Below are positions 43,909 to 52,577 of a stretch of 64,000 nt of DNA, in pieces. Origin of the DNA: Chryseosolibacter sp036402075 (GTDB lineage Bacteria; Bacteroidota; Bacteroidia; Cytophagales; Cyclobacteriaceae); NCBI GenBank assembly GCA_036402075.1, contig DASWTP010000260.1:1-64000 (forward strand), given 5' to 3'. Positions within the stretch are counted from its first letter, which is position 1; each line of letters begins with the position of its first letter. Both the position numbers and the translations under genes were made by a program. Under the pieces are notes generated by a model. The model had not been told where the DNA came from. It saw only the letters and a list, made by a program, of their open reading frames with translations, and searched no databases.

Positions 43909-44070
43909 TTATCTTTGTAAAAGAAAACGAAACCTCTTAGCAACCGTTTCGTTGATATAACCGAGCTCGTGAAGATTTTTTGGCTCAGCATCCAGTGACT
44001 GCATGACGCAGTGTTCCGAAAGAAAATAGAATTTGGGGATGCCTGGTAAACGCAAAACAAATGCTTTCAC
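43909..44070 (-). CDS. Short hypothetical protein, 53 residues
   Basis: A GTG-initiated ORF (KAFVLRLPGIPKFYFLSEHC..., ending RFRFLLQR) on the minus strand in the gap between the rhomboid gene and the gene at 44102. Its content (regular hydrophobic/charged alternation, 'LDAEPKNLHELGYINETVAKRF') looks protein-like. A TAAATTTA box (one mismatch to TAnnTTTG) lies upstream. It could be a chance ORF or a remnant. It is too short to classify. Confidence 0.4.
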   Translation of the reverse strand: MKAFVLRLPGIPKFYFLSEHCVMQSLDAEPKNLHELGYINETVAKRFRFLLQR

Positions 44071-44101
44071 GACTTGCTGGAAAACACGATAAATTTAGAA
44101 A

Positions 44102-44449
44102 ATGGGTTGGGTAACTATATACATTACAGGCAAGGGTGATTTTCACGATGAAGTTGGTGAAAAACTGGAAGATTCTGACTTGAAATTAATGCCAGGATAC
44201 ACCGGTGGATCGGCTGTTGAAGGTGAGGTTTACAGCGATTTGTATTGGGTGGACGAGAAGGTAAAACTGCGGGAATTGAAGGAGGCGATCGGAAGCAAGT
44301 TAATCTGGAAATACCGGTTGAACTTCTACACTTCCCTGGAGTCGTTCATCGAATCGCAGAACAAGAAGAAGACGAACGCTGACTTTACAGCGGAAGAAAG
44401 AGCACTATTAGCAGAAATGCAGGCCTCCGTTTATCGCGAGGCATCGTAA
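44102..44449 (+). CDS. Conserved small hypothetical protein
   Basis: 115 residues starting MGWVTIYITGKGDFHDEVGEKLE. The central 'LMPGYTGGSAVEGEVYSDLYWVDEKVKLRELKEAIGSKLIWKYRLNFY' is the recurrent part of a small family I have seen in related genomes. No signal peptide or membrane helix. The function is unknown. It ends at a good terminator before the convergent PBP gene. Confidence 0.75.
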   Translation: MGWVTIYITGKGDFHDEVGEKLEDSDLKLMPGYTGGSAVEGEVYSDLYWVDEKVKLRELKEAIGSKLIWKYRLNFYTSLESFIESQNKKKTNADFTAEERALLAEMQASVYREAS

Positions 44450-44477
44450 AGATAAGGTTTAGGTTAAGGTGAATTAT

Positions 44478-44509
44478 TCCTCTGCCACAGCGATGTGCAG
44501 AGGATTTTT
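44478..44509 (+). terminator. Intrinsic terminator after the gene at 44102
   Basis: TCCTCTGCCAC (44478-44488) pairs with GTGCAGAGGA (44495-44504), leaving one bulged C, and is followed by TTTTTCTTTTT. It lies 28 bases after the stop at 44449. Confidence 0.85.
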
Positions 44510-44520
44510 CTTTTTGGGGC

Positions 44521-46827
44521 CTACCCGTTCCTGTCGCGCCTTCCCTTGTACTTCGTCACCTTGATTCCCTTCTTTTTCTTTGGAGCAAAGATCCGCTCGA
44601 AAAGATTCTTGTTTGACTTGGACCGCTTACAATCCAGCTGCGAGGCGAGGTGTGACGGCAGCTCGGGAAACCGTGCGCGCATCACGGGCCGCAGTGTCTT
44701 ATCCTTATTTGCCTTCTCGATAAATTTGGCAACGATCGGCAGCGCTGTCGCGGAACCCTGGCCAAGCGCAGTTGAACGGAAGTGCAGCGAAGGATCATCG
44801 GCCCCCACCCACGTACCGATCACGAGCTTTGGCATGATCGCAATAAACCATCCATCCACGTTTGCCTGCGTTGTGCCGGTCTTGCCAGCGACATCGTTGG
44901 TGATTCCGTACCGGGTTCGCAGCGATGCCCCCGTTCCCTCCGATACCACGCTCTGCAGCATTTGGATCATCAACTGGGTGCTCTCCTTTGACAGCGCGCG
45001 TTCCGGCTTGGCCTCTTTCTTAAACTTCTGGAGCAGGTTCCCTTTGCGGTCGGTGATCGAGAGCAGGTAAGAAGGTTCATTGTGCATTCCCTGGTTTGCC
45101 AAAACGGAGTAGGCGTTTACCATCTCGATAACTGAAATTGTTGGAGTACCCAACGCCAATGAAGGCACGGCTGGAAGCTCACTGTTAATTCCCATCCGCC
45201 TGACGACTGAAATGGCATTGTTGATCCCGGTTTTCTCAAGTAATTTCACTGACACTGTATTAACCGAGCCGGCAAGTCCACCCTCCATTGAATACTTTTG
45301 CTCGTACGTATCCTCCTGTGTGTTTGCCGGGGTCCAGCCATCGAGGTTTGTGTATGACTCCTGACGCGCTGAAATATAAGAACATGGATTCACGCCTTTT
45401 TCAAGCGCTGCAGCATAGAGCAGCGGCTTGAGCGTTGACCCGACCTGTCGTTTGGTATTTTCCCGCACGTGATCGTACTTAAAATATTTATTGTCGATCC
45501 CCCCTACCCACACCTTGATGTCTCCCGTCTGCGGCTCCATCGCCAGTACCCCCGTCTGAAGAAACTGCAGGTGATGTTTTAATGAATCATACGTGCTCAT
45601 CTCCACGGCCTTCTCCCCTTCCCACGTAAACACTTTCGTCTTCAGCTTCCTTTTCAGCCTGGCAATCGCTTTTTCGTGCGACATTCCATCCGCAATCATT
45701 CGTTTATACTGCGGAAGCTGTTTGATCTTTGTGTTGGCGAGGGCTTCAATCTTTTTCTTGTTCAGTTGGTTTTGAAATTTCGCCTGAAGCGATTTCATGT
45801 GTGATCGCACAGCTTCCTCAGCATATTTCTGCATTCGCGAATCGATGGTCGTATAGATTTTCAGTCCGTCAGTATAAAGATTGTACGGGCTCCCGTCTTC
45901 TTTTTCGTTCTCTTTACACCATTGGAGCAGTTCGCGTTGAATATGTGCCCTGAAGTATGGAGCAAGGCCGGCCGTGTAACTGGTCGGGTTGTATTTCAGC
46001 GCCAAGGGTTTTGCCTGGAATCGTTTCTTGTCGTCTACTTTTATAAAGTCATATTTGCTCATCTGGGATATGACCACGTTCCTTCTTTTAACCGCGCGCT
46101 CTGGAAAAAGGCGGGGGTTATAATAATGAGTAGCCTTAAGCATTCCAATAAGCATGGCCGCTTCATCAATGGTGAGATCCTTTACTTTTTTGGAGAAGAA
46201 TCGATCAGCCGCAGTCTTGACACCATAGGTGTTATCGGCAAAAGGGATCGTATTCAAATAAAGTACAAGGATCTCATCTTTCGAATAGACATTTTCTATC
46301 CGTTTGGCAATCAGAAATTCCCTCACCTTATTAATTGGCAGGGAAAGCATCATGTATGACTTTCGTGGATAGAGATTTTTGGCAAGCTGTTGGGTGATTG
46401 TGCTGCCCCCTCCAGACCCTTCGTCCTGCAGCAGTAAACTTTTGATGAGCACGCGAAAGAGGCTGCGGTAATCAATTCCATCATGTTCGAAAAAACGGAT
46501 ATCTTCGGTCGCGATCAGGGCATTCTTCAGGCTTTTTGGAATCTCGCTGGCGTCAACGGGGCTTCGATCCTGCTGATAGTAGCGCCCGAGTAAAACACTA
46601 TCGGCACTGTAAACTTCGCTGGCAACCGGATTTTGAATATCGCGAAGATCCTCACGGGACGGAAGTTTGCCGAAGAATCCTGCCCACACCAGAAATACAA
46701 ATCCAGCAGTCAAAGCAAGCACGCCAGCAGCACACCGGAGGGCAAGTCTGAAGAAACGTTTCCAAAAATTAGGTCGGCTAAAAAAATGCGTAATCCTAAA
46801 AGTCCACCCTCCCTGTCTGTCCGGCAT
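44521..46827 (-). CDS. Class A penicillin-binding protein (PBP1A type)
   Basis: 768 residues. A cytoplasmic/membrane start (helix about 28-52) is followed by the GT51 glycosyltransferase with E108 in TEDIRFFEHDG and GGSTITQQ (140-147). The transpeptidase has the S-T-L-K box (about residue 463), SVN, and KTGTT (about 647), all intact. It polymerises and cross-links peptidoglycan at the outer face of the inner membrane. No fusion or truncation is seen. It is a single gene, divergent from the EcsC gene and convergent with the gene at 44102. Confidence 0.95.
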   Translation of the reverse strand: MPDRQGGWTFRITHFFSRPNFWKRFFRLALRCAAGVLALTAGFVFLVWAGFFGKLPSREDLRDIQNPVASEVYSADSVLLGRYYQQDRSPVDASEIPKSLKNALIATEDIRFFEHDGIDYRSLFRVLIKSLLLQDEGSGGGSTITQQLAKNLYPRKSYMMLSLPINKVREFLIAKRIENVYSKDEILVLYLNTIPFADNTYGVKTAADRFFSKKVKDLTIDEAAMLIGMLKATHYYNPRLFPERAVKRRNVVISQMSKYDFIKVDDKKRFQAKPLALKYNPTSYTAGLAPYFRAHIQRELLQWCKENEKEDGSPYNLYTDGLKIYTTIDSRMQKYAEEAVRSHMKSLQAKFQNQLNKKKIEALANTKIKQLPQYKRMIADGMSHEKAIARLKRKLKTKVFTWEGEKAVEMSTYDSLKHHLQFLQTGVLAMEPQTGDIKVWVGGIDNKYFKYDHVRENTKRQVGSTLKPLLYAAALEKGVNPCSYISARQESYTNLDGWTPANTQEDTYEQKYSMEGGLAGSVNTVSVKLLEKTGINNAISVVRRMGINSELPAVPSLALGTPTISVIEMVNAYSVLANQGMHNEPSYLLSITDRKGNLLQKFKKEAKPERALSKESTQLMIQMLQSVVSEGTGASLRTRYGITNDVAGKTGTTQANVDGWFIAIMPKLVIGTWVGADDPSLHFRSTALGQGSATALPIVAKFIEKANKDKTLRPVMRARFPELPSHLASQLDCKRSKSNKNLFERIFAPKKKKGIKVTKYKGRRDRNG

Positions 46828-46928
46828 AATTTCTTTAATCTTTGCTAGTAACGAAAAATACTGTTCCTTGTTATGCTAATGTGGCCGAGGCAACAATATG
46901 TGCGGGCAACCGTAAAAATTCTCTATTG

Positions 46929-47666
46929 ATGGACTACGAAGACGTTGTATTGACGGAGCTTGTAATGTGGAAGCGCAAAATGAAACGCTCTCCATCGTTA
47001 ACGAACGCACTTGCGAAGAAACTTCAAACACGGATCAACACAATTATTCCCGAGAAAATCCACAAATTTTTCACGGAGGCGATCCGGAACATGACGGAGG
47101 CAGTGTGTCTCGGAGCGGAATACACATCACCTCCACCGATGGGCGAAACCACGCTTGAGGTTCGCGAGGCACTCGTGAAAGAACGCATCAAATTCTACAG
47201 GAATACAGCCACGGCCGAGGGTGCCATCACCGGGGCCGGGGGAATTCTTCTGGGGCTTGCCGATTTTCCGTTATGGCTTGCATTAAAAATGAAAATGTTG
47301 TTCGAGATCGCTGCACTATACGGCCGCGATGTAAGTGACTACAAAGAACGTTTGTTCCTTCTTCACATTTTTGAGTTAACGTTTTCAAGCGCGAAGAATC
47401 GGGCGCAGGTATTTGAGAAGATTGAAAACTGGGAACAATATTCCAGGAGGCTGCCGGACAATGTAAAAAGTTTTGATTGGCGAACATTTCAGCAGGAATA
47501 CCGCGACTACATTGATCTTGCAAAACTTCTGCAGCTCGTGCCTGGCATTGGCGCTGCAGTAGGTGCGGTAGTGAATCATCGTCTTACCGAAAAGCTTGGC
47601 AACACCGCCATGAATGCATTTCGACTGCGCCTGCACGATTCGTTAAAATTGCCGGGCATTCCGTAG
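46929..47666 (+). CDS. EcsC-family protein
   Basis: 245 residues from the ATG at 46929 (a TTG-initiated longer frame begins in the promoter region). The EcsC signature is visible: 'MTEAVCLGAEYT', 'ATAEGAITGAGGILLGLADFPLWLALKMKMLFEIAALYGRDV', and the C-terminal 'LVPGIGAAVGAVVNHRLTEKLGNTAMNAFRLR'. EcsC-like proteins are cytoplasmic or membrane-associated with no settled function. It converges on the PRC-barrel gene. Confidence 0.85.
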   Translation: MDYEDVVLTELVMWKRKMKRSPSLTNALAKKLQTRINTIIPEKIHKFFTEAIRNMTEAVCLGAEYTSPPPMGETTLEVREALVKERIKFYRNTATAEGAITGAGGILLGLADFPLWLALKMKMLFEIAALYGRDVSDYKERLFLLHIFELTFSSAKNRAQVFEKIENWEQYSRRLPDNVKSFDWRTFQQEYRDYIDLAKLLQLVPGIGAAVGAVVNHRLTEKLGNTAMNAFRLRLHDSLKLPGIP

Positions 47667-47684
47667 AACACCCGGCAACTTTTG

Positions 47685-48104
47685 TTAAGGGACTACCTGG
47701 TAGCCCCAATACGAATCAACGTCACCATAATAAGTGTGATCGTTTGTGTCCGGCCAGTGATTTTTATCAAAACCCGGAGACATCCGGAGATAGTCTTTAT
47801 CCTTGTTGAGAATAAATACATGTCGTCCCGGAGAGACGCGAAGTTCTTCGAATGGAATTGCGAACAACTTGCCACCAATACCTAAAAATGACCCATACTC
47901 AAGGACCGCATACTCAATGCGACCGGAATGAACGTTGATCATCAGGTTATCAATAGTACCAAGATCCTCACCCTGAGGGTTCTCAACCTTGTCGCCAATG
48001 ATGGAAGTAGCCGTCAGTCGCTCCAATGGTCGGTTGGCATCCGGACCTTCCTGGTTAGTACCAGTCCTGTTGTCAACCTCAAAAGATTTCTCGAACGTTC
48101 TCAT
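47685..48104 (-). CDS. PRC-barrel domain protein
   Basis: 139 residues from the ATG at 48104. The longer open frame (to 48203) would add 33 residues, but a strong Shine-Dalgarno GAGGAGG lies five bases before this ATG and decides the start. The PRC-barrel fold is seen as 'TATSIIGDKVENPQGEDLGTIDNLMINVHSGRIEYAVLEYGSFLGIGGKLFAIPFEEL'. It is a cytoplasmic adaptor-like domain, with its partner unknown. It is divergent from the MsbA-like gene. Confidence 0.85.
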   Translation of the reverse strand: MRTFEKSFEVDNRTGTNQEGPDANRPLERLTATSIIGDKVENPQGEDLGTIDNLMINVHSGRIEYAVLEYGSFLGIGGKLFAIPFEELRVSPGRHVFILNKDKDYLRMSPGFDKNHWPDTNDHTYYGDVDSYWGYQVVP

Positions 48105-48109
48105 AAATA

Positions 48110-48116
48110 CCTCCTC
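48110..48116 (-). promoter_or_regulatory. Strong Shine-Dalgarno of the PRC-barrel gene
   Basis: GAGGAGG on the minus strand, five bases before the ATG at 48104. Such a complete ribosome binding site is unusual in this window and fixes the start. Confidence 0.75.
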
Positions 48117-48255
48117 ACTTTTAGTTACAGTTGATATCACGCTCATTTTGTAAAATACGATACCAATACCCGCGATTTTCACGATTTGAACCAGCTTAAA
48201 CAATAAAAAAATCCAATCTTACGTCTTTAATAGCCGGTTGAGCACCTGAATCCAA

Positions 48256-49992
48256 ATGAAAAAGAATCGCGTTACCATTGGCCATGTATTTAAAACGATC
48301 GTTTGGCCCAGAAGGAAGATCATCTTGGTCGGATTAATTCTGATCATCATCAGCAGGCTGTCTGGCCTGGTGCTTCCGGGAGCAACAAAATACCTGATGG
48401 ACGAAGTTGTTGTCAAGCACGATCTGGATATGCTGAGGCTGATCCTCATTGCCGTGGTCGCGTCCATCATCATTCAGGCCGTCACATCCTTCCTGCTCAC
48501 GAAACTATTAAGCGTGGAAGCCCAGCACCTGATCTCTGTTTTGCGCGCGCAGGTTCAGAAACAAATTCTGCGGCTGCCGATTAAATTCTTCGATAATACA
48601 AAATCCGGAGCGCTGGTCTCGCGTATCATGACCGATGTGGAAGGCGTACGGAATCTTGTGGGGACCGGCCTGGTGCAACTCGTAGGAGGTTTGCTCACCT
48701 CCGTGATCTGCCTTGCTGTTTTGATCAATATTAGTCCGATGATGACGCTTTACGTGCTCGTGCCAATCATCATTTTTGGACTAATCTCGTTGAAAGCATT
48801 TTCATACATCAGGCCGATCTTCCGCGAACGCGGTGTGCTGAACGCTGAGGTTACCGGTAGATTAACGGAGACGCTCAACGGTATCCGTGTGATCAAAGGA
48901 TTTAATGCAGAGAGCCAGGAAATAAAAACATTTGAAAAGGGCGTTGACAAACTTTTTCAGAATGTCAAGAAGAGTCTTACGTCAACAAGCCTTGTCACCA
49001 GTTCGGCAACATTTCTGTTAGGGCTGGCCAGCACGGGCATTATGGGCATCGGAGCATACATGATCATCCACAATGATCTTACCCTTGGAGATTTTATTTC
49101 CTTCACCTTGTTCCTGGGCTTCATGATTGCACCCATTGTACAGATGAGCAACATTGGGAGCCAGCTTACCGAAGCGTTCGCGGGACTTGACCGCACAGAA
49201 GAAATCATGAACATGGAGCTTGAAGACAACGGGATCGACCGCACACTGACTATCGGCAAAATAAACGGTGACATTGAGTTCAAAGAAGTGGGATTCTCAT
49301 ACGAAGAGGGTAAAGATGTATTGAGGGGCATTAGCTTCACCGCCTCTGCGGGATCAGTGACTGCACTTGTTGGCACATCTGGCTCGGGGAAAACAACGAT
49401 AGCAGGTCTTGCCGCCACGTTCCTGGTTCCGAAGAGCGGCCAGATTCTCCTTGATGGATTGGACTTGTCGAAGATAAGACTTGAAAGTTACCGGAGTCAG
49501 CTGGGCGTTGTGTTGCAGGACGACTTCCTGTTTGAAGGAACCATTCGCGAGAACATCCTCTTCCCACGCCCCAATGCCACGGAAGAAGAATTGATGCAGG
49601 CCGTGCGATCTGCCCACGTAGATGAGTTTACGAATCGTTTTGAGGATGGATTGAATACGGTGATCGGAGAGCGCGGAGTCAAACTATCGGGAGGTCAGCG
49701 CCAGCGGGTAGCGATTGCGCGAGCCATCCTTGCCGATCCCAGAATTCTCATCCTCGATGAGGCCACGTCTAACCTTGACACGGAAAGCGAATCATACATC
49801 CAGGAGAGTCTTAAACGACTTATGAAAGGCCGCACCACGTTCGTCATTGCCCACCGCCTGAGCACTATCCGGCAAGCCGACCAGATTCTCGTGATCGAAC
49901 AGGGGTCCATTGTTGAACGCGGCAAGCATGAAGAGCTGATTGACAAAAAGGGACGATACTTCCAGCTGTACACGTACCAGGCCCGGATTTGA
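48256..49992 (+). CDS. ABC exporter, fused permease-ATPase (MsbA-like)
   Basis: 578 residues. Six membrane helices (about 15-300) are followed by the nucleotide-binding domain (about 335-578). The Walker A motif is GTSGSGKTT, the Q loop VVLQDDFLFEG, the signature LSGGQRQR, the Walker B ILILDEATSNLD, and the H loop IAHRLS. Half-transporters of this type act as homodimers that flip lipids or export drugs. The substrate cannot be told. It is divergent from the PRC-barrel gene. Confidence 0.94.
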   Translation: MKKNRVTIGHVFKTIVWPRRKIILVGLILIIISRLSGLVLPGATKYLMDEVVVKHDLDMLRLILIAVVASIIIQAVTSFLLTKLLSVEAQHLISVLRAQVQKQILRLPIKFFDNTKSGALVSRIMTDVEGVRNLVGTGLVQLVGGLLTSVICLAVLINISPMMTLYVLVPIIIFGLISLKAFSYIRPIFRERGVLNAEVTGRLTETLNGIRVIKGFNAESQEIKTFEKGVDKLFQNVKKSLTSTSLVTSSATFLLGLASTGIMGIGAYMIIHNDLTLGDFISFTLFLGFMIAPIVQMSNIGSQLTEAFAGLDRTEEIMNMELEDNGIDRTLTIGKINGDIEFKEVGFSYEEGKDVLRGISFTASAGSVTALVGTSGSGKTTIAGLAATFLVPKSGQILLDGLDLSKIRLESYRSQLGVVLQDDFLFEGTIRENILFPRPNATEEELMQAVRSAHVDEFTNRFEDGLNTVIGERGVKLSGGQRQRVAIARAILADPRILILDEATSNLDTESESYIQESLKRLMKGRTTFVIAHRLSTIRQADQILVIEQGSIVERGKHEELIDKKGRYFQLYTYQARI

Positions 49993-50006
49993 CCGCCCCA
50001 GGAAAT

Positions 50007-50106
50007 ACCAAGATCCAAGTTTCAAGTTCCATGTTTTAAGGGTCGTGAACTCCTGGCTGAATATTCATATTCGGGTTTTGGAACTTGGATCCTGGAATTT
50101 GGTCTT
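50007..50106. repeat. REP-like inverted repeat after the ABC exporter gene
   Basis: The arm 50007-50030 (with GATCCAAGTTTCAAGTTCC) and the arm 50077-50106 (with GGAACTTGGATCCTGG) are imperfect inverted complements flanking a ~45-base loop that itself contains a GAATATTCATATTC palindrome. It lies 15 bases past the exporter stop and ends eight bases before the stop of the small minus-strand lipoprotein gene. It could act as a bidirectional terminator or a REP element. Confidence 0.55.
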
Positions 50107-50114
50107 ATCCGCGT

Positions 50115-50288
50115 CTAGCCTCTCCTTCCCATCTTCCTGATTAACCACACAACAATCACGATTACGAGGACGACCACAAAAATCCCGGCATAGAAGCCAG
50201 CGCTAAAAATGTCGCCAATCACCTCACAACTCGTGAGGGTAAGCAGCATGAGCATGAAACAATAGGCAATTAACTTTTTCATTTCCAT
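50115..50288 (-). CDS. Small lipoprotein with one membrane helix
   Basis: 57 residues starting MEMKKLIAYCFMLMLLTLTSC, with a lipobox LTSC at residue 21. A hydrophobic helix follows (GIFVVVLVIVIVVWLI) and then a basic tail RKMGRRG. It is complete but too short for many gene callers. Similar small lipoproteins are common in Bacteroidota and are sometimes misnamed phosphatidate cytidylyltransferase. The function is unknown. It starts six bases after the TerC gene stop in the minus-strand order, so it is probably co-transcribed. Confidence 0.75.
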   Translation of the reverse strand: MEMKKLIAYCFMLMLLTLTSCEVIGDIFSAGFYAGIFVVVLVIVIVVWLIRKMGRRG

Positions 50289-50293
50289 TATAA

Positions 50294-51067
50294 TTAAGAC
50301 AATACGTTATCGGTTGTTCCAGGGCGATCTTTCATTCGCGGCTGATTGATTTCGCGCACCTGTGTTTTCTTCCTGATCTTCATATTTAGCACTTCGATAC
50401 CGAGTGCAAACGCCATGGCAAAATAGATGTATCCCTTAGGCACATGAACGTGCAGACCCTCCACCACAAGCACTAAACCGATCATCATCAGGAAAGAAAT
50501 AGCAAGCAGCTTCATGGCCGGATGTTTATGAATGAAATCGCTGATCCGCTGCGCAAACACCAGCATCACAACCAATGCAATGACAATGGCGATAATGATA
50601 ATAAGCACATTCTCAACAAGTCCAACAGCTGTCAAAATAGAATCAAGCGAAAAAACAATGTCGAGCAGGATAATCTGGATGATGGCATTACGCAAGGACA
50701 ACACCTTCACGGTACGCTGATCCTCGCTTTCACCCTCGAGCTTGGCGTGGATCTCGGATGTACTCTTACCAAGAAGGAAAAGTCCGCCTATGATCAGGAT
50801 GACATCGCGGAGGCTTAGTTCGAAGGAGCGTATCGTCAGAATTGGATCTTTCAGGCCGATAATCCAATTCACCGCGAGCAACAACGCAATTCGAACCAGC
50901 AGTGCCAGGAAGATGCCGATGTTACGCGCTTTCTTTTGGTCGTTTCGCGGTAATCTTCCTGCGGTGATCGATATGAAGACGACATTATCAATACCAAGAA
51001 CGATTTCAAGAAAGGTGAGTGTGACCAGACTGACAATTCCTTCGGTGGTGAAAAGACCTTCTACCAT
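50294..51067 (-). CDS. TerC-family membrane protein
   Basis: 257 residues, seven predicted helices. TerC signatures: 'FLEIVLGIDNVVFISI' with the metal-binding Asp-Asn pair, 'ALLLAVNWIIGL', 'LIIGGLFLLGKSTSEIHAKLEGE' and 'LLDIVFSLDSILTAVGL'. TerC/Alx/MeeF-type proteins transport manganese and help load Mn on exported proteins. It is followed at once by a small lipoprotein gene on the same strand. Confidence 0.92.
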   Translation of the reverse strand: MVEGLFTTEGIVSLVTLTFLEIVLGIDNVVFISITAGRLPRNDQKKARNIGIFLALLVRIALLLAVNWIIGLKDPILTIRSFELSLRDVILIIGGLFLLGKSTSEIHAKLEGESEDQRTVKVLSLRNAIIQIILLDIVFSLDSILTAVGLVENVLIIIIAIVIALVVMLVFAQRISDFIHKHPAMKLLAISFLMMIGLVLVVEGLHVHVPKGYIYFAMAFALGIEVLNMKIRKKTQVREINQPRMKDRPGTTDNVLS

Positions 51068-51157
51068 AATCGCTCTTCCATTTTGTTAACATGTGTTAAA
51101 AAATAATTCCAGCTCTTTTCCGGCTCGTCTGGCATGGCATTTTAAACGGCTGATGTT

Positions 51158-52309
51158 ATGACAACCCAGACATATCCGCCCTTTATGCGGATCAGCATGA
51201 CCCTGCTGACCATTGCGCTGTTGTTAACAGGGCTCTACCTGGGTCGGGGCATTTTGGTCCCATTTTTCTTCGCATGTCTGCTGGCAACCGTCCTGAATCC
51301 GTTGGTCAATTTCCTAACACGCAGAAAAGTGGACCGAGTACTAGCGATCATGCTTTGCCTTGTGATGGCACTGGGCCTGATCTTCGGAGTTGTCTATTTT
51401 CTCTCCACGCAGATAGGAGCCTTCCTGGAGGATATTCCGGTTCTTAAAGAGCGACTCAATGAGATTATTGTGCAGGCAAAAGTATGGGTGCGTGAGAATT
51501 TTAATATCGGCTTCCGCGAACAGGACCGCTATTTAAAAGAAACTACCGAAAACATGAATCGCGGAAATCAGCCAACGCTGGTTCAGCGAACATTTATCAC
51601 GATCACTGAACTGATTTCATACACCATATTCCTTCCGGTCTACACATTCCTGATCCTGTATCACAAAACACTCATCATTAAATTCCTGACCGACATATTT
51701 AAAAAGAGCGAAGAAGACAAGGTGGTCGAGGTGATGATTGAAGGTCAGAGTATCACGCAACAATACCTGACTGGCCTCATGATTGAGACATCGATTGTAT
51801 TTGCGCTGAACACTGTAGGTTTCCTGATACTTGGAATCAAGTACCCGGTGTTTTTAGCGCTGATTGCGGCCCTCCTCAACATTGTGCCTTACATCGGTAT
51901 GCTGATCGCGAATGTATTCTGTGTGATGGTAACTTTGGTATCCGCGGATCCAAGCTTTAACGTGCTATGGGTGGCTGGAGTGCTTGCCGCAGTTCAGATC
52001 GTTGACAACAATGTGCTGATGCCGTTTATTGTCGGGAGCAAAATCAAGATCAACGCGCTTGCCCTTATTCTGGCGGTGGTTACCGGTGGCGCAATCTGCG
52101 GTGTGCCTGGGATGTTCCTGGCCGTACCCGGACTCGCGATGCTGCGCGTCATTTTCGAACGAGTGCAAAGCCTCAAACCGTGGGCGTTGTTGCTGAGCGA
52201 TGAGGTTACTGAACAACGCGAAGAAAAAAATCCGCTTAAACGAGCATTTACAAAAGCTCGGGAACGGGTGAAGAAGAAGCAGGAGGCGAAAAAGAAAGAG
52301 AACCAGTGA
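51158..52309 (+). CDS. AI-2E/PerM family permease
   Basis: 383 residues, about eight helices. The family is recognised from 'LGRGILVPFFFACLLATVLNPLVNFL', 'YTIFLPVYTFLILYHK', 'YPVFLALIAALLNIVPYIGMLIANV', and 'VQIVDNNVLMPFIVGSKIKINALALIL'. Despite the name, autoinducer export is shown for only a few members. It ends in a Lys/Glu-rich tail. It is divergent from the TerC gene. 268 bases without a clear gene separate it from the convergent mlaD. Confidence 0.9.
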   Translation: MTTQTYPPFMRISMTLLTIALLLTGLYLGRGILVPFFFACLLATVLNPLVNFLTRRKVDRVLAIMLCLVMALGLIFGVVYFLSTQIGAFLEDIPVLKERLNEIIVQAKVWVRENFNIGFREQDRYLKETTENMNRGNQPTLVQRTFITITELISYTIFLPVYTFLILYHKTLIIKFLTDIFKKSEEDKVVEVMIEGQSITQQYLTGLMIETSIVFALNTVGFLILGIKYPVFLALIAALLNIVPYIGMLIANVFCVMVTLVSADPSFNVLWVAGVLAAVQIVDNNVLMPFIVGSKIKINALALILAVVTGGAICGVPGMFLAVPGLAMLRVIFERVQSLKPWALLLSDEVTEQREEKNPLKRAFTKARERVKKKQEAKKKENQ

Positions 52310-52577
52310 GTGCGGGCCACGAATGGCAGTACCTCCGACTTAGACTATGGTGCCAGACATGCAGTGCGGACCGAAACGGTGCTCCGAAATTTTGGTCTAT
52401 CTGACAGACCACTGTATTGACGTTTGGGGTACCGATTGGTCTGCACCGACCAAGATGTGCATCGAATGCTCAAACGGTGTCGCGGTCAACGCAGCATACA
52501 CCAATAAGAGCCACGGATTTCTACACGTTGACTCTACCCGCTGACTTTGCTCAAAAAGAGTGCACTCCCGCCTGGGT

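Noticed and set aside
46842..46928. Longer EcsC protein from a TTG at 46842
   Set aside because: The extra 29 residues are not EcsC-like and overlap the divergent promoter region; the ATG at 46929 is preferred.
52347..52544. 65-residue Cys-rich ORF with ATG between the AI-2E permease and mlaD
   Set aside because: Five Cys make it eye-catching, but there is no signal peptide, no promoter and no recognisable family; it may be chance. Conservation in relatives would reverse this.
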